Of a stretch of 64,000 nt of DNA, positions 8,536-18,532 are shown in pieces. The notes under the pieces are model-generated. The model did no database searches. It saw nothing but the letters and a program-made list of their open reading frames with translations, and was not told where the DNA came from. A program made the translations under genes and the position numbers. This stretch comes from Cognataquiflexum gelatinilyticum (lineage in GTDB: Bacteria > Bacteroidota > Bacteroidia > Cytophagales > Cyclobacteriaceae): NCBI RefSeq assembly GCF_024813435.1, contig NZ_JANAEZ010000001.1:310001-374000 (forward strand), written 5' to 3'. Every line of letters starts with the position of its first letter. Within the stretch, counting starts at the first letter, position 1.

Positions 8536-9504
8536 ATGGAAAAGACCTTAGATTTAAAATATACCTACACGGATAAAAAAGATACCCGCTCAGGATTCGG
8601 TGACGGGTTGCTTGAGGCAGGCCGCAAAAATCCAAATGTTGTAGGACTTTGTGCTGATCTGATCGGATCATTGAAAATGGGGGCTTTTCAAAAAGAATTT
8701 CCTGAAAGATTTTTTCAGGTAGGTATCGCTGAAGCTAATATGATTGGCTTGGCTGCCGGATTGTCCATCGGTGGAAAAATTCCCTTCACAGGCACTTTCG
8801 CAAACTTTTCAACAGGCCGCGTCTATGACCAAATCAGACAATCAGTTGCTTACTCCGATAAAAATGTCAAAATCTGTGCTTCTCATGCAGGTCTCACATT
8901 AGGGGAAGATGGCGCAACACATCAGATTCTGGAAGATCTCGGAATGATGAGGATGTTACCTCACATGACTGTGATCAATCCTTGTGATTATAACCAAACC
9001 AAAGCTGCAACTTTGGCTTTGGTCGACCATGTCGGTCCCGCATATTTGAGATTTGGAAGACCTGTATGGCCAATTTTCACACCTGCAGATCAGAAATTCG
9101 AAATTGGAAAAGCATGGAAAATGATCGAAGGAAAAGATGTTTCCATCTTTGCAACAGGACATCTTGTTTGGGAAGCAGTTGTAGCTGAAGCCATGCTCCG
9201 CGAAGAAGGCATCTATGCAGAAGTGATCAATATCCACACCATCAAGCCATTTGACGAAGCTGCAGTATTGGAATCTATCGCCAAGACAGGTTGTGCTGTA
9301 TCTGCCGAAGAACATCAGATCAATGGCGGTTTGGGAGACAGTATTGCCCAATCTTTGGCAAGAAACAACCCGGCTCCACTAGAATATATCGGTGTTTTGG
9401 ATTCATTTGGCGAATCCGGGACCCCAACACAATTGCTGGAAAAATATGGTTTGAACGCTGAGAATATTGTGAAGGCAGCCAAAAAAGCTATTGCAAGAAA
9501 ATAA
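8536..9504 (+). CDS. Transketolase, C-terminal subunit
   Basis: This 322-residue protein carries the pyrimidine-binding and C-terminal domains of transketolase. The Glu that activates thiamine diphosphate is E66 in QVGIAEANMIGLAAG. TGTFANF and LRFGRPVWP are typical, and the C-terminal fold (INIHTIKPFD, SAEEHQINGGLGD) matches. It pairs with the preceding subunit. A strong intrinsic terminator follows 23 bp after the stop, closing the bcp-transketolase operon. Confidence 0.95.
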   Translation: MEKTLDLKYTYTDKKDTRSGFGDGLLEAGRKNPNVVGLCADLIGSLKMGAFQKEFPERFFQVGIAEANMIGLAAGLSIGGKIPFTGTFANFSTGRVYDQIRQSVAYSDKNVKICASHAGLTLGEDGATHQILEDLGMMRMLPHMTVINPCDYNQTKAATLALVDHVGPAYLRFGRPVWPIFTPADQKFEIGKAWKMIEGKDVSIFATGHLVWEAVVAEAMLREEGIYAEVINIHTIKPFDEAAVLESIAKTGCAVSAEEHQINGGLGDSIAQSLARNNPAPLEYIGVLDSFGESGTPTQLLEKYGLNAENIVKAAKKAIARK

Positions 9505-9527
9505 AATAAGATTGTGTAATAAATTTA

Positions 9528-9560
9528 AACCGTGGTGGCTTTTCCATCACGGTTTTTTAT
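9528..9560 (+). terminator. Intrinsic terminator closing the bcp-transketolase operon
   Basis: AACCGTGGTGG pairs with CCATCACGGTT (11 bp, one G-U pair) around a 6-nt loop, followed by a T run. It lies between the transketolase stop and the next gene. Confidence 0.85.
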
Positions 9561-9593
9561 TTTTAAGAAATAATCAATCAAGTCATTTTCCTA

Positions 9594-11206
9594 TGATCAA
9601 ATTACTGCCCTATCTTTTTCTTTTGACCTTTCTCATGTATGGTCCCGAAAGCTGTTCTTCAAAGAAAACTACCCTGCAATCCACTGTATTTGAACCAGAA
9701 TCTTCCCCTTCTTTGTTGGGCAACTCAAAAAACTCAATTGCTTTGGACCCTTTAGAAAGCGATGAAGGACAAAATCAAAAAGCTGAGAAAAGTAATCTTA
9801 TAGGTGTTTACTTTATGCCATCATGGAATCTTTCTCCTGACCCAAACAAAGATATTGACAGCTTTTGGGCTTGTCTGACAGGAAGAGAGAATTGCGGACA
9901 CCTCAACAATACGGCGATATGGGGACCAAAGGGAAGGATTTATAATGCTCAAAATCCTTATGAAGGTCCATTTTTGGAAAGAAAACCACATCCTAGTCTC
10001 AAAGGGTTTTATAAAAGAAATGATCCTCAAGTCGCGAAAAAGCAACTTGAATATATGAAAAGCTATGGCATAGATTTTTTTGCATACGATTGGTTTTTTG
10101 GCAGGCACTATTACTATCATATGAATTTTGCTCCACAGGCAAAAACATACTATCCCAAAGGTTGGAAAACTGATCCTACCAAAGATGGGAGAACCGCTGT
10201 TCCGGGAATGGAAGAATGGAATGAGCAACTGACTGTATTATTAAGCGAAAACGAAAAACTTCCTGCCGAAAAACAAATGAAGTGGGCCATAAACTGGGTT
10301 GATGACAGTGAAGAAAGGTGGAGACATTGGCTTGATGTAGGCTCACCAGCTAGCTTATCAGCAGGTAGAAATTATAGAGGTGAGGTTCCTGATCGTCAAC
10401 TTTACCTTCAAGTTCATGATAAAATCACCCAGTTATGGATTGACAAATATTTCAATAGGAAGGATTATCTCAAGGATGATAAAGGGAGACCAATTGTTTA
10501 CCTTTATTTTCCGCAAGACCTTGAGGCTAGGGCTTCTGTCTATGGAATTACAATGAAAGAGTTGCTTGACAGATCCAAAAGTTTGGCACAAAAAGCAGGC
10601 TTGAAAGGAATTAAATTCATAGCAGTGGCTGCAGGTGCTATGGCTGAAAGAGAGAGACAATATGCTTTGCCCACGAAATGGGTGGCCAATAATCCTAGAG
10701 AGCTTTGGCGTGGAGGAAACTATACTGACAAATTACTTTTTCAGGATTATGTCCCAAGACTGAAAGGGATGGGATTTGAAGGAATGACGGCATACGTTTA
10801 TCATAGCTTTATGGATAAAGACAATAGGTCTTATGATGATATGCGCTCAAATTACAAAAGCCATTGGGAAATGTGGTCAGAGAAGTTTAAGGGAGATTCA
10901 GATTTTGAATACCAAATTCCTGTGGCCATGGGTTGGGATATGAGGCCTATGGGCGGTACATGGCCCCAAGCCACAGGATTTCCGAGTGAACCATACAAAG
11001 ACAAAGTCCATAGTACCAAATCAACTTTCAAAGCCAAACTTTTGGAAGCACAAAAGTTTTCCGAAAAATATAGAGCCTCCAATGGAAATACCGTGATGGT
11101 TTGTTGCTGGAATGAATATCTGGAAGGAAATCACATTGAACCTACAGAAGGTCATGGATTTGACTACCTTGAAGCTATCAAGGAGGTTTTTGCAAAGGGA
11201 AATTGA
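9594..11206 (+). CDS. GH99/WbsX-like glycoside hydrolase family lipoprotein
   Basis: The protein (537 aa from the ATG at 9594) starts with a hydrophobic signal ending PESCSSKK, a plausible though imperfect lipobox. The body matches the WbsX/GH99-like TIM-barrel group: GVYFMPSWN near the start, a conserved segment (SYGIDFFAYDWFFGRHYYY), and a C-terminal WNEYLEGNHIEPTEGHGF block like the family's WNE-EGN-EP pattern. Known GH99 enzymes are endo-alpha-mannosidases and mannanases; the substrate here is unknown. An extended frame begins at 9491, but it would overlap the transketolase gene and read through its terminator. The following oxidoreductase gene suggests a carbohydrate role. Confidence 0.8.
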
Positions 11207-11259
11207 AAATATTCTGACTTCCGGATTTGAAAAAATTAGAGCCATAAACATCAAAATAA

Positions 11260-12333
11260 ATGTCAAGACCATTTAAAATCCTTGTAGTCGGATGTGGAAA
11301 TATGGGTGCTTCCCATGCCACTTCTTATCACAATATGCCTGAATTTGAAATCTGTGGCCTTGTAGCCAGGGGAGAAAGCAAAGTCAAACTGAATGAAAAA
11401 TTAGGTTCAAATTATCCTTTATACGATGATTTTGAATTGGGCTTGACCAAATCAAAACCTGATGCGGTGTGTATTTCTACCTATCCCGATACCCATGAGG
11501 AAATGGCCATCAAAGCTCTGGAAAATGGCTGCTATGTTTTTATCGAAAAGCCATTGGCGGACACAGTCGAAGGATCGCAAAGGATCATAGATGCTGCCAA
11601 AAAAGCTGATAAAAAAGTAGTCGTGGGGTATATTTTGAGGCATCATCCATCTTGGGAGAGGTTCATCAAGGAAGCACATAAACTTGGAAAACCACTCGTC
11701 ATGCGGATGAATCTCAATCAACAAAGTCATGGCTTTATGTGGGATGTCCATAAAAATCTCATGAAAAGTCTAAGTCCAATCGTTGATTGTGGGGTACATT
11801 ACATTGATGTGATGTGTCAGATGACCCGGTCAAAACCCGTTTCGGTGTCGGCCATTGGCGCAAGGCTAACGGATGAAATCCCTTTAGACAATTACAATTA
11901 TGGACAACTTCAAATCAGGTTTGAGGACGGATCAGTAGGTTGGTATGAGGCAGGATGGGGTCCGATGATTTCCGACAATGCCTTCTTTATCAAAGACGTT
12001 TTCGGGCCAAAAGGCGCCGTTTCTATCGTAGCCAAATCAGCAGGATCAGTTGGAAAATCAGATGATGTGGATTCCCATACCAAAACCGAAAGTATCAAAG
12101 TACACCATTCAGATTTGGATGGAAAAAATCATTTTACAAAAAAAGATTTTTGGATCGACATGACTGACGAACCTGATCATCAGGGACTTTGTGATAGGGA
12201 ACAACAGTATTTTCTAAAAGCTATTCAGGAAAATATTGATCTGACTGACCATCTAGAAGATGCCATCAATAGCCTTAAAATCGCATTTGCGTGCGATGAA
12301 TCGGTAAAATCAGGAAAGACTGTCTTCTTTTAA
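11260..12333 (+). CDS. Gfo/Idh/MocA family NAD(P)-dependent oxidoreductase
   Basis: The N-terminal Rossmann fold has GCGNMG at 11-16 and the family EKP motif (FIEKPLADT near residue 97). The catalytic-site pattern DCGVHYIDV fits the DxGxHxxD signature of sugar and inositol dehydrogenases. At 357 residues it is normal size. It probably oxidises or reduces a sugar or cyclitol in the cytoplasm. It lies 53 bp after the GH99-like gene, so the two may act on the same glycan. The specific substrate cannot be told. Confidence 0.9.
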   Translation: MSRPFKILVVGCGNMGASHATSYHNMPEFEICGLVARGESKVKLNEKLGSNYPLYDDFELGLTKSKPDAVCISTYPDTHEEMAIKALENGCYVFIEKPLADTVEGSQRIIDAAKKADKKVVVGYILRHHPSWERFIKEAHKLGKPLVMRMNLNQQSHGFMWDVHKNLMKSLSPIVDCGVHYIDVMCQMTRSKPVSVSAIGARLTDEIPLDNYNYGQLQIRFEDGSVGWYEAGWGPMISDNAFFIKDVFGPKGAVSIVAKSAGSVGKSDDVDSHTKTESIKVHHSDLDGKNHFTKKDFWIDMTDEPDHQGLCDREQQYFLKAIQENIDLTDHLEDAINSLKIAFACDESVKSGKTVFF

Positions 12334-12344
12334 CTCCCTAATCC

Positions 12345-13037
12345 ATGATCAATAACCTATACCTTGGATTTGTTTATCATGGGTTTGCGTATTTCATTCT
12401 GTTTTTGATAAGTTGGTGGGCTTACCATACCAAAAGTCTTAAGTTTTTTTCTGAAAATAGATGGTCAAAAAATAATAAGATCCAATTTTTTTTATTGGCC
12501 TCAGGGATTTTGCTGTGGGGAATTATTCCTTTGATCAAATCCGAAATGACCTATTCCTATCTGCTTCTTTTTGGTCCAATTATACCCACCTACTTTCAGG
12601 TTTTTTTAGTCCTTATTTTGGGAATTTTGGCCTTTTTGGTCGGAAAATCTCAAGTGAATAAATCAGATTTTAAATTCCATGTATTCCAGCCGCACCCTGC
12701 AACATTTACAATTTTTATATATTTGCTGTTTCGTATTTTATTCCTGATTTCTTACGAAATATGGTTTAGGGGATTTTTTCTAAATGATTTGTTATTAATT
12801 ACCTCTTTACCTGTAGGAATCCTCGTCAATATTATATGTTATGCCTTGATCCACATTTTTGCTCCGCCAAAAGAAGCCTGGTCTAGCCTTGGGTTTGGTC
12901 TGATCCTTTGCGTCTTGGTAATTTATTTAGAGGCGGTTTGGCCTGCTATCTTCATTCACCTCAGTTTGTTTATGGGTTATGAAGGTGGTTTTTTCTGGAA
13001 ATTTTCAAAGGACCAAATGTGGAAAACGGTTAAATAA
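12345..13037 (+). CDS. CPBP-like (Abi) family intramembrane protein, divergent
   Basis: This 230-residue protein has about 6-7 hydrophobic segments. Its C-terminal half shows weak CPBP/CAAX-protease motifs: YEIWFRG (E138, R142; EExxxRG with the first Glu replaced by Tyr), CYALIH (H170) and FIHLSLF (H205). The family contains intramembrane metalloproteases that cut prenylated or signal-like substrates. The altered first motif leaves activity uncertain. It starts 11 bp after the oxidoreductase gene and is likely in the same transcript. Confidence 0.6.
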   Translation: MINNLYLGFVYHGFAYFILFLISWWAYHTKSLKFFSENRWSKNNKIQFFLLASGILLWGIIPLIKSEMTYSYLLLFGPIIPTYFQVFLVLILGILAFLVGKSQVNKSDFKFHVFQPHPATFTIFIYLLFRILFLISYEIWFRGFFLNDLLLITSLPVGILVNIICYALIHIFAPPKEAWSSLGFGLILCVLVIYLEAVWPAIFIHLSLFMGYEGGFFWKFSKDQMWKTVK

Positions 13038-13056
13038 AAAAATAAATGAAAAGATT

Positions 13057-13833
13057 CTAATTTGCCAAAACAAAAACAGGCATATCGACTGTTGCAGGTG
13101 GATTGGTATCCTTAGGTTCAGAAGAGGAAAACGGCTCGGGGGCATTTGAGAACAGCACAATACCAAACTGAGTTGTTGACTCTACATTCAAAATTTTTAT
13201 AGTTACAACAGGAAGTTCAGAGTCGCTGCTGCCGATTTTTGATTTCACTTCCAATACCTCAAAAGCTACCAATCCAAGATTCGCACCTTGAAGATTTCCT
13301 TCCAAAGGGGAATAGTTTATGCTGATATCGCTGTCATACACTACTGCCAAAACCTTGGAACCTACAAGCATTTTTAAACCTGTAGCCCTCATCGGAGCAA
13401 CCAAAGGAATTTCGTCTAACAATATATCTTGTTCGCCATCAATATTTGGGGCACCCAAACCTGGACCTGGGGTCAGGTAATTCTGAGCGCCGTTGTCAGT
13501 CGGACCTGCATTAACCCATCTATTGGGAATATTTTTCAATGCAAACCATCCTTCATCCCCTACTTGACCTGTATTCAGGTCAATGGTTTTACCCACATTA
13601 TCTTTAAAAAACTTTAGTTGCGCCCTCTGCCCTACAGAAGCGATTTGGTCGTTGACATCTGTTTCAGAAAAATTATTAGGCTCAATACCATTATCTATGC
13701 TGCTTTCATCAATTACCATCAGCACCAAATAATCATCATAGATAGGACTGAGGTCACCTTCCTCCGAACCCGGCATACAGGAACCCAATAGGTTAAAAAT
13801 TAAAAGAATGTAAACGCTTAATCTCTTACTCAT
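13057..13833 (-). CDS. Hypothetical lipoprotein
   Basis: The 258-residue product begins with a signal peptide and good lipobox (NLLGSCMPGS, Cys at 19), so it is likely anchored in the outer membrane. The mature part is rich in Asp, Asn and Gly with alternating beta segments and no motif I recognise. It stands between convergent and same-strand neighbours without a clear operon. Its 5' flank carries two CCAAATAGT copies 13 bp apart (13878-13899). Function unknown. Confidence 0.75.
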   Translation of the reverse strand: MSKRLSVYILLIFNLLGSCMPGSEEGDLSPIYDDYLVLMVIDESSIDNGIEPNNFSETDVNDQIASVGQRAQLKFFKDNVGKTIDLNTGQVGDEGWFALKNIPNRWVNAGPTDNGAQNYLTPGPGLGAPNIDGEQDILLDEIPLVAPMRATGLKMLVGSKVLAVVYDSDISINYSPLEGNLQGANLGLVAFEVLEVKSKIGSSDSELPVVTIKILNVESTTQFGIVLFSNAPEPFSSSEPKDTNPPATVDMPVFVLAN

Positions 13834-13924
13834 GGCTATTTGGTTTTGATAAAAGCTTGGGAAATTTACTTTACCAAATAGTATGCCAAATAGTTAATGT
13901 AATTTAATTAAAGTTTTACTTTAA

Positions 13925-14791
13925 TTACTTTTTGTGTTTTGAAAGATATTCAGAGGGAGAAAGCCCCATCGAGGCTTTGAATTGCCTGTTGAAATTTGAA
14001 AGGTTATTAAATCCAGATTCGTAACCTATTTCTGAGATATTCATCTTCTCTTCAAGCAACATCTTACAGGCATATCCTATTCTGATTTCATTCAGAAATT
14101 TGGAATAGTTTTTCTTGGTATTTTTCTTAAAAAACCTACAAAATGCTGTTGGATTGAGGTTTGCAATATCAGCTACTTCTTCCAACGTGATGTTTCTATG
14201 AAAATTGTTGAATGTAAAAGAATACACTTTATCAATTCTGCTATCCCCGTTTTTTTCTTTAGGATGTTGGAAACCTTTTGATGAAAGATACCTAAAATCA
14301 GTCTCCAAGGCCAATTCTTGCAAAAACTCTACCAAACCTATCCACCTTGAAAATCCCTCAGCATTATGGATCGCAAGTAACTTCTCCTTTGCAGTCTCCA
14401 AAATAGGTCCTTTAAAAAGGATGCCTTGTGAAGCCTTTTCAAAAAGTGTTTTGATTTGGATCATTTCGGGAATATCAAGCAATTGTTCCCCTCCAAAATC
14501 CTTCCTGAAATGCAGCGTGATGGACTCAGCAGTAAGATTGCTTTCTTTTTCAAAATATTCCTTGTCGTTTTGCCACATGTGGGGCACATCTTCACCTATC
14601 AAAACCAATTCACCTTCAGAAAATGGCAGTATACTGTCTCCAACAAACCGTGTACCTTTGCTTTTGATCATAAAGACCAATTCTAGCTCGGGATGGTAAT
14701 GCCAGATATTGAGAAAATGGGGGTAGTTGTGGATGGCTGAGATAAAGGATTTGTCAAATGGCTTCCTTCGCTCTAGTAATTTTGCTTTCAT
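13925..14791 (-). CDS. AraC family transcriptional regulator
   Basis: The 288-residue protein has an N-terminal cupin-like sensor (NYPHFLNIWHYHPELELVFM) and a C-terminal AraC double helix-turn-helix over the last 100 residues (ITLEEVADIANLNPTAFCRF, then SEIGYESGFNNLSNFNRQFK). This order is typical of regulators that respond to sugars or related metabolites. Its target is not evident; the divergent SDR gene 350 bp away is one candidate. Confidence 0.92.
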   Translation of the reverse strand: MKAKLLERRKPFDKSFISAIHNYPHFLNIWHYHPELELVFMIKSKGTRFVGDSILPFSEGELVLIGEDVPHMWQNDKEYFEKESNLTAESITLHFRKDFGGEQLLDIPEMIQIKTLFEKASQGILFKGPILETAKEKLLAIHNAEGFSRWIGLVEFLQELALETDFRYLSSKGFQHPKEKNGDSRIDKVYSFTFNNFHRNITLEEVADIANLNPTAFCRFFKKNTKKNYSKFLNEIRIGYACKMLLEEKMNISEIGYESGFNNLSNFNRQFKASMGLSPSEYLSKHKK

Positions 14792-15144
14792 GGGGGAATT
14801 ATCGACTCTTCTAAAGATTCAAATTCCGCATTAAATACATGGCAATCTTACTGTTTTTTTGCCAATTCTGACTTTATTTTGTTCACAAAATTGATATTTT
14901 GAGTTTATTATAGCATAATTATATAACTATTCATTTTTCACTTTAAACGATTGATTTTGGAAAACAAAAGACTGATTTCAATTCCTCAGTTTATTTCCTT
15001 TCCCAAATGTTGTTCCTAAACTTTTGCTTGTTGAATTTCAATTGGATTCATTAGAAAAGAAAAAAATAAAAAAAACCTCAAAATAGCCTCTCCCCCACTC
15101 CACCGCAGGTTACTATTTTGGAATCACCTTCCTATATTTAGGCT
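14792..15144. other. Divergent intergenic region, araC-type gene / SDR gene
   Basis: This 353-bp AT-rich region separates two divergent genes and probably holds both promoters. Upstream of the SDR gene, ACTATTTTGG at 15112-15121 resembles the TAnnTTTG element but is one base short. No gene, repeat or hairpin is evident. Confidence 0.4.
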
Positions 15145-15897
15145 ATGAAAAACATCATCATCACGGGAGGGGCAAGTGGTATTGGCTTGGCCATCACCAC
15201 GCTTTTTGCATCAAAGGGAAACAATGTTTACTTCATTGATTACAATGAGTCTTTGGGAACAGAAGTGGAAAAAGACCTACTAGAAAAAGGAAATAAGGTT
15301 ACTTTCCTCCAAGCTGATGTATCGAATTTAGAGGAGGTCAAAAAAACCTTTGAAAGAACTCCTGAAAAGATCGATGTCTTGGTAAACAATGCCGGAATCT
15401 CGCATATCGGAAATCTGGAAAATACTTCAGAAGAAGAATTTGAAAGAGTTTTTCAAGTCAACGCAAAAGGCGTGTTTACCTGTAGTCAGGCAGCAATTCC
15501 GAAGCTCAAAGCCAATGGCGGCGGGGCTATAATCAATATGTGTTCAGTAGCAGCGACAATAGGAATTCCTGACCGGTTTGCATATTCCATGACCAAAGGG
15601 GCTGTAATGTCTATGACCCTATCTATAGCCCGAGACTATGTTAGCCAAAATATCCGTTGCAACTGCATCTCCCCCGGAAGAGTGCATACACCATTTGTCG
15701 ACGGTTTCTTGGCAAAAAACTATCCTGGCCAAGAAAAGGAAATGTTTGCAAAATTAGCAGCAACCCAACCGATAGGAAGGATGGGAAAACCTGAGGAAAT
15801 CGCTGCCATGGTTTATTACCTTGGTTCTGATGTTGCCTCCTTCATAACAGGAAGCAATTTCAATATTGATGGAGGATTTATGGGGCTAAAAGTCTGA
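15145..15897 (+). CDS. SDR family NAD(P)-dependent oxidoreductase
   Basis: This 250-residue classical short-chain dehydrogenase has TGGASGIG at 7-14 (cofactor binding), NNAG at 81-84 and the catalytic set S134, Y147 and K151 (YSMTK). The acidic D33 after beta-2 (FIDYN) suggests NAD(H) preference. The C-terminal FITGSNFNIDGGF is typical. In Bacteroidota such enzymes often serve sugar-acid or cyclitol pathways. Substrate unknown. Confidence 0.92.
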   Translation: MKNIIITGGASGIGLAITTLFASKGNNVYFIDYNESLGTEVEKDLLEKGNKVTFLQADVSNLEEVKKTFERTPEKIDVLVNNAGISHIGNLENTSEEEFERVFQVNAKGVFTCSQAAIPKLKANGGGAIINMCSVAATIGIPDRFAYSMTKGAVMSMTLSIARDYVSQNIRCNCISPGRVHTPFVDGFLAKNYPGQEKEMFAKLAATQPIGRMGKPEEIAAMVYYLGSDVASFITGSNFNIDGGFMGLKV

Positions 15898-15918
15898 CTT
15901 CCTTTTTTCAATCCCTAA

Positions 15919-16278
15919 TTAGATTTTCTCTAGGCTTTCTTTTGTCAATGTGCCTTTTTGATCGCCTGTATTTAATGTTGTCGCTGGTTCAAAAAGCATT
16001 ACAGAAACCTCTTCTTCAGCCACAGGACGGTGTTCGACCCCTTTAGGGACTATCAAAAATTCACCCTCTTTCAATTCAACGGTTTTATCCCTAAACTCCA
16101 TCCTGAATTGTCCGGCGACCACAAAAAACAATTCGTCTTCAAGGTCATGTTTATGCCAGACAAACTCCCCCTTGAATTTGACTAGTTTTACTTGTTGTCC
16201 ATTGAGCTCTCCTACTATTCTAGGATTCCAATAATCCTGAAAAAGTGAAAATTTTTCTGAGAGATTGACTTTATGCAT
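15919..16278 (-). CDS. Cupin domain-containing protein
   Basis: At 119 residues this is a single conserved-barrel cupin. Motif 1 appears as FVWHKHDLEDELFFV (two His and a Glu as metal ligands) and motif 2 as PKGVEHRPVAEE. Mannose-6-phosphate isomerase-like cupins of this size bind a metal and small sugars or act as oxygenases; the function here is unassigned. It lies 21 bp from the convergent SDR stop and has no operon partner. Confidence 0.88.
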   Translation of the reverse strand: MHKVNLSEKFSLFQDYWNPRIVGELNGQQVKLVKFKGEFVWHKHDLEDELFFVVAGQFRMEFRDKTVELKEGEFLIVPKGVEHRPVAEEEVSVMLFEPATTLNTGDQKGTLTKESLEKI

Positions 16279-16412
16279 GATTGTGTATCCTTGATGTTAA
16301 AGTTTTAAAATAAATCTTATCAATGATAAGACGAAAATAAGATTCAAACCAAATAAAGTGATCAATAATTGACCCTTGGGGGCATCGGTTTGCCAGAATT
16401 ACTTTTGGTAAA

Positions 16413-18197
16413 TCAGGTCAAAAAATACATTTTCAACAGTCCCCTGTTTTTCACCTCAATCTCCCCCCTATATTCACATTTAAACTCATTTTTGATTTCA
16501 TTATAGGTACTTTCAGAAATATTGATCTTACCCGGAACAGAAGCGGATTCCATCCTTGAGGCAATGTTTACAGTATCCCCCCATATATCATATTGCCATT
16601 TTTTGATGCCGACAATTCCAGCTACGACAGGTCCTGTGTGTATTCCTATCCTAACTTCAAAGTGGGGCAAGCCGTCATTATTATTCTTGGAATTCTCTAC
16701 TAAAGCCATCATCTCTTTAGCCGCCATGACCATGCTGAAAGCATGGCCCTCTTTAGGAGTTGGAATCCCTCCGGCGCACATGTATGAATCTCCAATCGTT
16801 TTGATTTTTTCGAGTCCATATTTGGTGATGATTTCATCAAATTTTTTGAAATAAAAATCTATGCTTTGCACCAATTTTTCTGGCTCAATTTTTTCTGCCA
16901 AAGTAGAAAACTCAACAAAATCAGTGAATAACACAGTTACCTTTTCCGCTTTGACAGCTTCAACTTTTCCATTTAATTTCAGCTCTTTGGCAGTTTCTAA
17001 AGGCAGGATATTGAGCAACAAGGTTTCAGACCTTTTCTTTTCTTTCTGGATATTTTTATAATACCAAAACAAGGTCGCCAAAATAATAATCCCCAAAACC
17101 ATTATGACTACCAAAGAAATCAGGATTATTCTTTGATTTTCCCTTTCTTTATTTAAGTGATCTACTTCAATTTGTTTTTGAGAAACCTCAAAATCAGTCC
17201 TGAGATCAGCCATATTTTGAACAGATTTAAGGTTATTGATGCTGTCCCTATATGCTATGTGGTCTTTGAAATAGACAAGGGACTTTTTTAAGTCCCCTTC
17301 TTTTTCATATAGTTCAGAAAGTTTGAGGTTTGCATCAGAAATTTGCTCTTTAAGTCCGTGAACTTGTGCAAGTTTTAGGCTTCTTGCTGCGCAGTTCATC
17401 GCCATGAGGATATCCCCCTTTTCCAAATAAATATCTGACATGGAGATAAGGTAGGTGCAGATAGGATAAAAATTTCCCAATTCTTCCAAAATTGAAATCG
17501 CTTCGTTGATGTTTTTCTCAGCTAGGTCACTTTGACCAAAATTGGCATAAACCATTCCCAAATTTCCTAGGCTAAAGGCTTTTCCGGTCGGATAATCCAC
17601 ATTTTCAAAAATCAATTCTGATTCCCTAAAATAAACCAAAGCTGAATCATAATTCTTCACATTAAGGTGCTCATCTCCTGCATTGAGTATAGCAGAAGCC
17701 AATGCAACGGAATCATCTGCCTCCCTGAGAGTGGAAATCGCCTTATGGTAATAAAGCATCGCATTGGCAGGGTTGTTGGAAAAAGAATAAACATCAGCTA
17801 CTGCAATGTATGTCGTTCCCTCCCCTATTTTGTATTTGGCTTTTTTGGCTGCCTGAGCACTTTTAAAATAGGCATCCAATGCCAAATCCAAATCACCTTG
17901 GTACCTGATTTTATTTCCTTTTTGCAAATACCCACGATATAGGTAAAGGTCATTTCCAAGCTTTTCTGACAGATTAATCAGTTCCTCAGCATAGCGCAGA
18001 CCCAAGTCAAGATCCCTCATTTCATTGAAAGAGAGATTTCTTAAAAGCTCAAGTTTATCTTCATCAGGCACATTTCCTTGCTCATAAACTTTTGCAAGAC
18101 TATCTGCTAGTTTTTGATCTTGCGCAAAAACATGGAGGTATAAAAGACAGAAAAAACATGTCAATGAAAAAAAATGTCTTTTAATCTTGAATCTCAT
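16413..18197 (-). CDS. TPR-repeat class III adenylate cyclase, membrane-bound
   Basis: A signal peptide (SLTCFFCLLYLHVFAQ) precedes about six TPR repeats predicted in the periplasm, one transmembrane helix (ILISLVVIMVLGIIILATLF), a short coiled coil and a C-terminal class III cyclase domain. Metal-binding Asp residues are in FTDFVEFS and IGDSY. The purine-selecting pair is Lys in KTIGDSY and Asp in YDIWGD, the ATP-type pair, so cAMP is predicted rather than cGMP. NIASRME gives the transition-state Asn and Arg. The ATG at 18197 is preferred over a TTG at 18209 that overlaps the upstream stop. The upstream small-protein gene ends 8 bp away, so they form an operon. Confidence 0.9.
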   Translation of the reverse strand: MRFKIKRHFFSLTCFFCLLYLHVFAQDQKLADSLAKVYEQGNVPDEDKLELLRNLSFNEMRDLDLGLRYAEELINLSEKLGNDLYLYRGYLQKGNKIRYQGDLDLALDAYFKSAQAAKKAKYKIGEGTTYIAVADVYSFSNNPANAMLYYHKAISTLREADDSVALASAILNAGDEHLNVKNYDSALVYFRESELIFENVDYPTGKAFSLGNLGMVYANFGQSDLAEKNINEAISILEELGNFYPICTYLISMSDIYLEKGDILMAMNCAARSLKLAQVHGLKEQISDANLKLSELYEKEGDLKKSLVYFKDHIAYRDSINNLKSVQNMADLRTDFEVSQKQIEVDHLNKERENQRIILISLVVIMVLGIIILATLFWYYKNIQKEKKRSETLLLNILPLETAKELKLNGKVEAVKAEKVTVLFTDFVEFSTLAEKIEPEKLVQSIDFYFKKFDEIITKYGLEKIKTIGDSYMCAGGIPTPKEGHAFSMVMAAKEMMALVENSKNNNDGLPHFEVRIGIHTGPVVAGIVGIKKWQYDIWGDTVNIASRMESASVPGKINISESTYNEIKNEFKCEYRGEIEVKNRGLLKMYFLT

Positions 18198-18205
18198 AAG
18201 TGGAG

Positions 18206-18532
18206 TCAAGAGTTAACTTGAATTTTAGGATCAAATCTAAAATCCTTGTCTTTTGCGGTGTATTCGATGGTGTAATCTTCCTCAGCATGAAGTATTGTTG
18301 GATTTATCACTCCAAGCCAAGCAGTAGAGTTTTTGATTCTTACCGGCCCTATACTGAAAACATTGTTGGAGTTTTCGTCTTTTAGGATTTTGTTAACTTT
18401 GACCACCCCTTCATCCGGAACTATATCCCAAATCACCAAATCTCCCGGACTTACTTTTGTGAATCCTTTATCCGAGAGCTTTAATTTTCCTCTGGACTCA
18501 ATTCCCTCAATAGTGATGTAATGAATTTTCAT
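18206..18532 (-). CDS. Small beta-rich protein, paralogue A, co-transcribed with the cyclase
   Basis: The 108-residue product has no signal peptide. It is a paralogue of the next upstream gene: both share I-EGIE..G.L.LSDKG at the start, GD.V.W in the middle, W.G.I.PTI, and FDPKI.VNS at the end. The pattern resembles a small cupredoxin-like or Ig-like beta sandwich, but no copper ligands are clear and I do not recognise the family. Its stop is 8 bp before the adenylate cyclase ATG, so it may regulate or be regulated with the cyclase. Confidence 0.75.
   Translation of the reverse strand: MKIHYITIEGIESRGKLKLSDKGFTKVSPGDLVIWDIVPDEGVVKVNKILKDENSNNVFSIGPVRIKNSTAWLGVINPTILHAEEDYTIEYTAKDKDFRFDPKIQVNS

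Noticed and set aside
9491..9593. Longer N-terminus for the GH99-like lipoprotein
   Set aside because: It overlaps the transketolase stop and contains the terminator hairpin, and it would bury the signal peptide.
15112..15121. Promoter for the SDR gene at ACTATTTTGG
   Set aside because: It is one base short of TAnnTTTG and no -33 element was found, so it is mentioned only in the intergenic entry.
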